Shown: positions 9,001 to 10,630 of the stretch, in pieces | Layout of the letters: every line of letters starts with the position of its first letter | Position numbering within the stretch: position 1 is the first letter of the stretch | NCBI GenBank assembly: GCA_947176875.1 | Contig: CAMWSI010000013.1 | Coordinates: 1 to 10,630 of the forward strand | From: an uncultured Bacteroidales bacterium | GTDB lineage: Bacteria; Bacteroidota; Bacteroidia; Bacteroidales; P3 | Direction of reading: 5' to 3' | DNA length: 10,630 nucleotides | Made by a program: the position numbers and the translations under genes | The notes under the pieces: generated by a model | The model's input: the letters and a program-made list of their open reading frames with translations, nothing else | Databases searched by the model: none | Told to the model about the DNA's origin: nothing

Positions 9001-10630
9001 TACCGGCGATAATGGCCGTATCGGCGGCGGGTACACTGAGAAAATCCGGCCCCGGATGCTGAACGGTATAATTCGAACCACCTATATTCGCGACGTATGA
9101 TTGCCCGCAACTGATACTGAAATCCTTTCCCGAATAAGCCGTTCCGAACGACATGCTTGTCCCTTTCGGTGTCGCATCCATCGGATTGGCTACACGCGTG
9201 AAACCCGACGCCCATTCCGACCAGCCGTCGGCAGTCTGATAACGCACATACACCCACTTGTTGGCCGCGCTGGCCCAATGGTAGTTTGTCTGGCAGGCAT
9301 TTTGATTCGGGGCAATCTCCGGCGTCGGCATCCACCATCCCAAAAGCGTATTGGAGAATCGCCATTCACTTCCAGGCGAAGTCACCCCCCCCGTTACGGT
9401 CAATGCAGCCATGGTTTTCCCTGGATTGGTCACAGCTGATATCGTCCACGTAGTAGTAGCCATGGTAGAGGTCTTCGAGAATCCATGGGACGCATCAAAT
9501 ACGACCCCGCCCCCGAAATCGGGATTATCCGTAGGCTGTACCAACGGATCCTGATCGTGGGATGTGGCGGATGCCAAGCAAGAAGGCGACCAACCATAAG
9601 CACCATCCGCATCGCATAATTCCTGACGGATAACCCATTGCCAATCGGTGGGCGTAACGCCGTCCGGTGATGTGGCAAACATTTCGAATGTACCCGCCTT
9701 CGGCCCGCAATCGTAATTCGTTATCGTAAATTCGGGAGCCGCCAACGGTTTGGTTGGCGTGATGGTGATGGTATCCGTTTCCGTGACGCAACCGTTATTC
9801 CAATTGTGTCTCACGTAATAAGTCCCCGGTTCGGACAAAAGTTGCAGTTCTCCCCTTACAGTAGAGGACGTGGCGTTGGCATTCTTATCGACCCCATTCG
9901 CCAATTGGCGCACGACAGCACCAGATACGGCACTGACACCGTCCGCAGTATGAGGATAATAACAGGTAGAAGACCATGTGGGATGAGAGGCGGCATAACT
10001 ACAATTATATCGCAAATAAACCGTGGTATTTTGCTGCATACCGCTTACAACATCATATGCGCCTGCCGCTACCGTACGGTCATAATCCTCCTGCATGCCC
10101 TGCGTATTGGCATACACGCTGCTCACATGCAGATACAATTTCGGCAGATTCGCGACCTGGGCGACGGTTTCTTTCGAGACCGGCTTGGTGGAAGGCGTCG
10201 GGGCCCCGGCCCCTTCGGTCACGACGATGCGGAACGTCTTTTTATAGTCGGTGTTGCCGGCAGCATCGCTGTTCGATATTCTCGCGAACGCCTCGGGGGT
10301 CATGGTAATCTTGTACGTAACCTCGCCGCCGGCTGTGGCCGCGGCCGTTGTACTAAGTTCGTAACCGTCCTTGATGGCATTGGCATCATTGCCATTCAAT
10401 TCAACGAGCGGCGTAAGCGAGGAAGTTCCCGCCAAAAACGCATCGTGATCGCCGGGCGCCCACAAAGCCACATGATACTGATTGCGTTGCGAACCGCTCG
10501 GGTACTTGACCGTAGCCGTCAGCGTCACTTTATCGCCCGGACAGAAAGCCGTGTTGAAACCCGGCTCGAAAGAGGGTTCGAATTTTTCCCATTCCGGAGC
10601 CGTCTCGATGAAAAGGCCGCCGGGGATGAA
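1..10630 (-). CDS. Giant multi-Ig-like/PKD-like repeat surface protein (internal fragment, both ends missing)
   Basis: One minus-strand frame, with its first complete codon at 10630-10628 and its last at 4-2, stays open for about 3,543 codons. The same register holds at every domain hinge I checked, so there is no frameshift. The protein is a serial array of beta-rich units, each with an early Cys (VCAG, VCDG, VCEG), a YxWYK-like core strand, a YYVRI or YTLKV-like strand, a late Cys and a closing VNPxP hinge. This matches the CHU_C-associated Ig-like and PKD-like repeats of Bacteroidota exoproteins. Cys pairs, high Thr/Ala/Gly/Ser and near absence of hydrophobic runs argue for an extracellular, non-membrane segment. 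By inference it forms a long adhesin or stalk on the cell surface. No catalytic motif is visible. No start codon with a ribosome binding site, signal peptide, sorting domain or stop is in the window, so export route and anchoring are unknown. The residue numbers used in other entries count from position 10630. Confidence 0.95.
2..142 (-). repeat. Unit 29: start of the next Ig-like unit, cut by the window edge
   Basis: Residues 3497-3543. Only the opening (MDPATACYNGDAEIKLTGY) and the first core residues (ITGYEYHPLRERADQVSIG) are inside the window. Cys-x-x-Gly replaces Cys-x-Gly. The frame continues open to the last complete codon, which shows that the gene goes on beyond position 1. Confidence 0.55.
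143..463 (-). repeat. Unit 28 (e position, copy 4): Ig-like unit
   Basis: Residues 3390-3496. PAATCDQTAFDIKLKTGV opens it and IAGIKWTLQFTQEDPAS is the core. LTDSGYYRLRIEGNAVCPS holds the Tyr strand and late Cys, and NAALLTVNSKPEAG closes it. The DSGYYRLRIEGNAVCPSVTSN arrangement is close to eukaryotic-style Ig folds (D-x-G-x-Y before the second Cys), and it is the best such match in the window. Confidence 0.7.
464..805 (-). repeat. Unit 27 (d position, copy 4): PKD/Ig-like unit
   Basis: Residues 3276-3389. QDICSDGDIELAVEVDGD opens it and LSVKWYYGSSETGPWTQL is the core. ESAYHFKMTYSTTGGSDK is the aromatic strand and YKVTVHPKPSL the hinge. FTMTWTGHGFGQ is an extra Trp/Gly-rich strand. There is one Cys only. 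It is shorter than the d units of copies 1 and 2. Confidence 0.6.
806..1132 (-). repeat. Unit 26 (type c, copy 4): divergent non-canonical beta unit
   Basis: Residues 3167-3275. ELIIDKGRSNKITLTGGEH opens it without a Cys. AATLHYAPDDGAGNPDK is the core, GVWHFWVVVDGTPCDDV the aromatic strand and SNTIKATVNPSS the hinge. ATLHYAPDDG resembles ATWYYAPVTE of the c unit at 2977-2630, and VWHFWVVVDG resembles EWRLWVDVERDG. The likeness to copies 1 and 2 is weaker. Confidence 0.55.
1133..1498 (-). repeat. Unit 25 (b position): Ig-like unit
   Basis: Residues 3045-3166. LEVCFEDGTEVTFPLTQ opens it, GFDVYAFDAPKTEADLK is the core (again without Trp), and YYYFVAKTGMYAVDKNAAC holds the aromatic strand and late Cys. 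TNIKTINPLSAA is the hinge. It does not end in the charged Cys linker of the other b units, so its assignment to the b position rests on order alone. Confidence 0.55.
1499..1828 (-). repeat. Unit 24 (a position): Ig-like unit
   Basis: Residues 2935-3044. DAVCADASNTSISVTAAGF opens it, VHFALYASDPASGNVSE is the core (no Trp), and KYYVRYQVKNPVAASPCDE is the Tyr strand with the late Cys. VEEVTVYPSG closes it. The YYVR strand matches the type-a unit at 5512-5198. The LYASDP core suggests a different loop conformation from the WYK units. Confidence 0.6.
1829..2179 (-). repeat. Unit 23 (e position, copy 3): Ig-like unit with a WxxxxDGxxWxxW motif
   Basis: Residues 2818-2934. KAYCTDDLTTGASLELVF opens it and VTVWEYNVDGGAWQTW is the core. 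KTYNFRVQAANGPCDKEIG holds the late Cys, and TYTLSLYGAL closes it. The core repeats the Trp motif of the units at 9040-8690 and 8689-8354, far away in the chain. The GTYTLSLYG end recalls the GTYTIVF end of the b unit at 7039-6611. Confidence 0.6.
2180..2629 (-). repeat. Unit 22 (d position, copy 3): long Ig-like unit with a CxxC core
   Basis: Residues 2668-2817. DHLVCQGTEIDLKLNEA opens it and ITYSWVCTNCGNTAER is the core strand, where CTNC sits straight after the Trp. NYALKQTYTRAYQRTGAP is the aromatic strand, and YNITCPVV gives another Cys. EKQFPVKVFTSIEP closes it. A charged SDSKDKTETRKE segment precedes the core. Its length matches other d units, but the INSTGA and YYYxY landmarks are absent. 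Confidence 0.6.
2630..2977 (-). repeat. Unit 21 (type c, copy 3): divergent non-canonical beta unit
   Basis: Residues 2552-2667. TAICSAEADPGKTFMLKA opens it, ATWYYAPVTEDASGK is the core, and GEWRLWVDVERDGANMR the aromatic strand. TTDTIHFVIRPNP closes it. It lines up with copy 1 as VDVERDG against AKVERTG and TDTIHFVI against TDTAEYVI. Two extra Cys (KECTN and TGCPF) lie in the middle, so this copy has three Cys. Confidence 0.6.
2978..3376 (-). repeat. Unit 20 (type b): Ig-like unit with charged ECGKDE exit linker
   Basis: Residues 2419-2551. FTLCPNEGTTLGVTLDD opens it, VTYQWYKGGKTAAVAG is the core, and VAYYVKVTKKKVGFECP holds the late Cys. An insertion (SDEAVATTGNGGMGEA) precedes the closing strand FKVTVRKECGKDEIVDADAP. 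The Cys-Gly-(Lys/Arg)-Asp exit is the third instance of this boundary. Confidence 0.7.
3377..3739 (-). repeat. Unit 19 (type a): Ig-like unit
   Basis: Residues 2298-2418. KAYVCEGGTVTLRLKNDP opens it and GLAYQWYKFDGTNRT is the core. GQYVLVVTVKMNNPDCTAE holds the later strand and second Cys, and VSDAFELGFSERPEV closes it. The closing strand is unusual because FELGFSERP replaces the VNPLP hinge. A basic ITGKKTD segment is inserted before the Tyr strand. Confidence 0.7.
3740..4078 (-). repeat. Unit 18 (type e, copy 2): canonical Ig-like unit
   Basis: Residues 2185-2297. IPVCDGATVNLAAKNID opens it, WKYRWYKNGTAVSPAAGT is the core, and LYTLKVYAETAAGCADS holds the Tyr strand and late Cys. SVQITPEPYA is the hinge. 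Against copy 1, the runs W-x-YRWYK, YTLK-x-Y-x-ETA-x-GC-x-DS and ITP-x-P are conserved. Confidence 0.75.
4079..4513 (-). repeat. Unit 17 (type d, copy 2): long Ig-like unit with YYYSYH and INSTGA
   Basis: Residues 2040-2184. LTMCAGPHAYLHLKDMP opens it and TKYEWFKGTGSTVPADP is the core. QTDYYYSYHTFARTTP is the aromatic strand, followed by INSTGANQTCDTVYRIG with the late Cys and VRIVNPMPVMPT as the hinge. Shared landmarks with copy 1 are CAG, DMP/DGMP, KGT with STVP, YYYxY, INSTGA, the late Cys and a VNPxPxxPT end. Confidence 0.75.
4514..4849 (-). repeat. Unit 16 (type c, copy 2): non-canonical beta unit
   Basis: Residues 1928-2039. HPFTVCAGEAAAAWPTVKI opens it, IEKIELYHSYNSKADADF is the core, and QTGSHYYRAIVTRTG is the aromatic strand. 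STVEYVVGAMPEP closes it. Compared with copy 1, QTGSHYY is identical, ELYHSY replaces TLYHRF and EYVVGAMPE replaces EYVIGALPE. This is strong internal evidence for a duplicated unit. Confidence 0.7.
4850..5197 (-). repeat. Unit 15 (type b): Ig-like unit with charged ACDKD exit linker
   Basis: Residues 1812-1927. SVCKDEEPELTVTPDA opens it, YTYIYTWPTGAASAS is the core, and KTYSLKIKATTPAGCTKDT holds the late Cys. LTFTVEVSACDKDAV, then QNGRDGTERDE, form the exit. The Cys plus charged linker replaces the Pro hinge exactly as in the b unit at 7039-6611. Confidence 0.7.
5198..5512 (-). repeat. Unit 14 (type a): canonical Ig-like unit
   Basis: Residues 1707-1811. GAVCEGTAATLSVP opens it and VTYEWFKCASGTTQNP is the core. 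NYYVRITATPSGNAKCAAT holds the Tyr strand and late Cys, and AAVTVNPLPQL is the hinge. An additional Cys sits directly after the WFK core (FKCASG), which gives three Cys and leaves one potentially unpaired. Confidence 0.75.
5513..5851 (-). repeat. Unit 13 (type e, copy 1): canonical Ig-like unit
   Basis: Residues 1594-1706. EEVCDGDEFDLTTTTTP is the opening strand and WTYRWYKKRGTGSTE the core. VYTLKIYGETAEGCVDS holds the Tyr strand and late Cys, and GITVNITPLPSL is the hinge. This is one of the clearest matches to the CHU_C-associated Ig-like pattern. Two Cys in the usual positions could pair. Confidence 0.75.
5852..6298 (-). repeat. Unit 12 (type d, copy 1): long Ig-like unit with YYYAYR and INSTGA
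   Basis: Residues 1445-1593. LTVCAGLMLELSLDGMP opens it and NSYQWRKGTSATVPDAP is the core. SGYYYAYRIYERQTK is the aromatic strand, followed by INSTGAAKACSTTFKIP with the late Cys and ITVNPKPALPT as the hinge. It is longer than the simple units because of an Ala/Gly/Ser-rich loop before the YYYAYR strand. The d unit at 4513-4079 matches feature by feature. Confidence 0.75.
6299..6610 (-). repeat. Unit 11 (type c, copy 1): non-canonical beta unit
   Basis: Residues 1341-1444. YVVCESDNNWPIVDVEP opens it. The core strand is VTLYHRFGTSGAF instead of YxWYK. QTGSHYYFAKVERTG and TDTAEYVIGALPE close it. There is no late Cys. The same series of landmarks occurs in the unit at 4849-4514 and, more weakly, at 2977-2630 and 1132-806. 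Confidence 0.65.
6611..7039 (-). repeat. Unit 10 (type b): Ig-like unit with charged NCGRDK exit linker
   Basis: Residues 1198-1340. SACSGTSITLSAV opens it, YTYEWYEGSTLLSNG is the core, KTYRLRVTAKA the later strand, and YGCERGVVGTYTIVF the closing part. It does not end in a Pro hinge. Instead it ends in NCGRDKLKDATAEHDK, a Cys followed by a strongly charged linker. The same kind of exit is found after the b-type units at 5197-4850 and 3376-2978. Confidence 0.7.
7040..7381 (-). repeat. Unit 9 (type a): Ig-like unit
   Basis: Residues 1084-1197. VCAGETLQIGSG is the opening strand and TYKWIYAAS the core. SRYYGLAVSATSDGCTAYD is the Tyr strand with the late Cys, and PIINPLPDT is the hinge. It is placed with the a-type units at 5512-5198 and 3739-3377 by its hinge (INPLP against VNPLP) and by its place just before a b-type unit. 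Confidence 0.65.
7382..7717 (-). repeat. Unit 8: Ig-like unit lacking the core Trp and late Cys
   Basis: Residues 972-1083. It opens with NPIAFCENDLQDVTLTMTP. The core strand reads IQLQYKQGGSTYNN, so Trp is replaced by Tyr-Lys. VEFVVVVTPQGGSAL is the later strand and SVTVKATPVIS the closing strand. A single Cys is present. This unit is also unusually rich in Val. Confidence 0.55.
7718..8035 (-). repeat. Unit 7: PKD-like unit
   Basis: Residues 866-971. It begins AGTISPTEFCPGQPVTM, with core strand SNYYTWSYSDMGIGG and later strand NAVTMQVVPMN. The end (YDTTVCAIAVVSQSIKKA) carries the late Cys but lacks the standard VNPxP hinge; NNCD leads straight into the next unit. The FCPGQPVTM opening plus the YYTW core resembles PKD-like Bacteroidota domains. 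Confidence 0.55.
8036..8353 (-). repeat. Unit 6: Ig-like unit
   Basis: Residues 760-865. GICDGEKFEMTVGLAQMW is the opening Cys strand, NSYQLEA the short core strand, and NANDGCTAYSDTVQIKVVG the late Cys and closing strand. The DGCTAYSDT run is nearly repeated as DGCTAYDTT in unit 9. The usual WYK core is replaced by a YQLEA strand. Confidence 0.6.
8354..8689 (-). repeat. Unit 5: Ig-like unit with a WxxSxDGxxWxxW motif
   Basis: Residues 648-759. The opening strand is YLTLCDDKIDLMIRN, the core strand LQWEMSADGSNWSTW closely resembles that of the preceding unit, and SYWFRVLVTKDGETV is the later strand. The end (KTVGYEVKKHYVL) recalls the closing part of the c-type units further on, so it may be a distant relative of them. 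It shares clear sequence with unit 4, suggesting an old tandem duplication of the pair. Confidence 0.6.
8690..9040 (-). repeat. Unit 4: Ig-like unit with a WxxSxDGxxWxxW motif
   Basis: Residues 531-647. It opens with AGSPVQLYFTTN in place of the Cys-x-Gly strand. The core strand is LLWQVSTDGSTWTTW, a motif common in Bacteroidota surface repeats. A strand EEQYRIVYNATCVIDP holds the only Cys, and KPVTVSM closes the unit. With one Cys, an intradomain disulfide is not possible. Confidence 0.6.
9041..9733 (-). other. Unit 3: Trp-rich 231-residue block without a recognisable Ig pattern
   Basis: Residues 300-530. This is the longest stretch without the usual Cys-x-Gly/YxWYK/VNPxP series. It carries many Trp residues (DWQWVIRQ, GWSPSC, TTWTISAV, SEWRFS, GWWMPTPEI, NKWVYVRYQTADGWSEW) and several Cys (YDCGPK, QELCDAD, PSCLAS, NACQTN, ISCGQS). 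The aromatic density could fit a ligand-binding or carbohydrate-binding module, or two degenerate Ig-like units fused together. I do not recognise a family. The frame is the same as the neighbours, so it belongs to the same protein. Confidence 0.5.
9734..10189 (-). repeat. Unit 2: divergent Ig-like unit ending in a clear closing strand
   Basis: Residues 148-299. The last third is typical: GTYYVRHNWNNGCVTETDT, then TITITPTKP, which is the YYVR strand, late Cys and Pro hinge of the Ig-like family. The first two thirds are unusual, with an N-rich stretch (NTTVYLRYNCSY) and two nearby Cys in NCSY and STCYYPH. It may be an Ig-like domain with a long insertion. Confidence 0.5.
10190..10630 (-). repeat. 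Unit 1: Ig/PKD-like unit, N-terminal side cut by the window
   Basis: Residues 1-147. A segment FCPGDKVTLTATVKYPSG gives the opening Cys-x-Gly strand, followed by YHVALWAPGD as the likely core strand and TYKITMTPEAF and KKTFRIVVTEG as later strands. It ends in a Pro/Thr-rich linker (GAPTPSTKP) that looks flexible. The late Cys usual in these units is not seen. What precedes the FCPG segment is probably the end of another unit. Confidence 0.55.

Noticed and set aside
1..10630. Possible SprB-type gliding adhesin repeats
   Set aside because: The units match the general CHU_C-associated Ig-like and PKD-like pattern. I do not see a regular SprB repeat signature, so a gliding role cannot be claimed from this window.

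Overview
The whole window is one protein-coding stretch on the minus strand. A single reading frame runs from position 10630 down to position 2, about 3,543 codons, and I read no stop codon in it. Neither the start codon nor the stop codon lies inside the window, so this is an internal slice of a giant gene whose full product must exceed 3,500 residues. I see no intergenic space, promoter, RNA gene, mobile element, CRISPR array or second gene.

The product is a chain of about 29 immunoglobulin-like/PKD-like beta-sandwich units of roughly 100 to 150 residues each. The typical unit opens with a Cys-x-Gly segment (VCAG, VCDG, VCEG, FCPG), has a central Tyr/Trp strand (YxWYK, YEWFK), then a Tyr-rich strand (YYVRI, YTLKV), a second Cys (GC or similar) and a closing strand ending in a Pro hinge (VTVNPLP, VNITPLP, VNPKP). 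This is the pattern of the CHU_C-associated Ig-like and PKD-like repeats of very large secreted or cell-surface proteins in Bacteroidota. The residues are mostly Thr, Ala, Gly, Val, Ser, Asp and Pro, as in extracellular stalks.

Region by region, in protein order: 10630-9041 holds three less regular units, including a Trp-rich 231-residue block with no obvious Ig signature. 9040-7382 holds five diverged Ig-like units. 7381-6611 holds two clearer units. From 6610 to 1133 I infer a higher-order repeat: a block of five different units (here called c, d, e, a, b; about 590 to 625 residues) occurs three times, and a fourth copy starts at 1132 and is cut by the window edge. The first two copies are clearly alike; the third is recognisable mainly at its first unit and at matching positions.

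The organism is probably a GC-rich member of the Bacteroidota, most likely Bacteroidales (an Alistipes-like lineage would fit the codon choice), but nothing here fixes genus. Thr is mostly ACG, Ala GCG/GCC, Leu TTG/CTG, and TTA, CTA and TCA are scarce. That avoidance creates long spurious open frames on the plus strand. A role as a surface adhesin, stalk or cell-cell contact protein, probably exported by the Sec pathway and possibly sorted by the type IX secretion system, is inferred from family resemblance. The signal peptide and the C-terminal sorting domain that would prove it lie outside the window.
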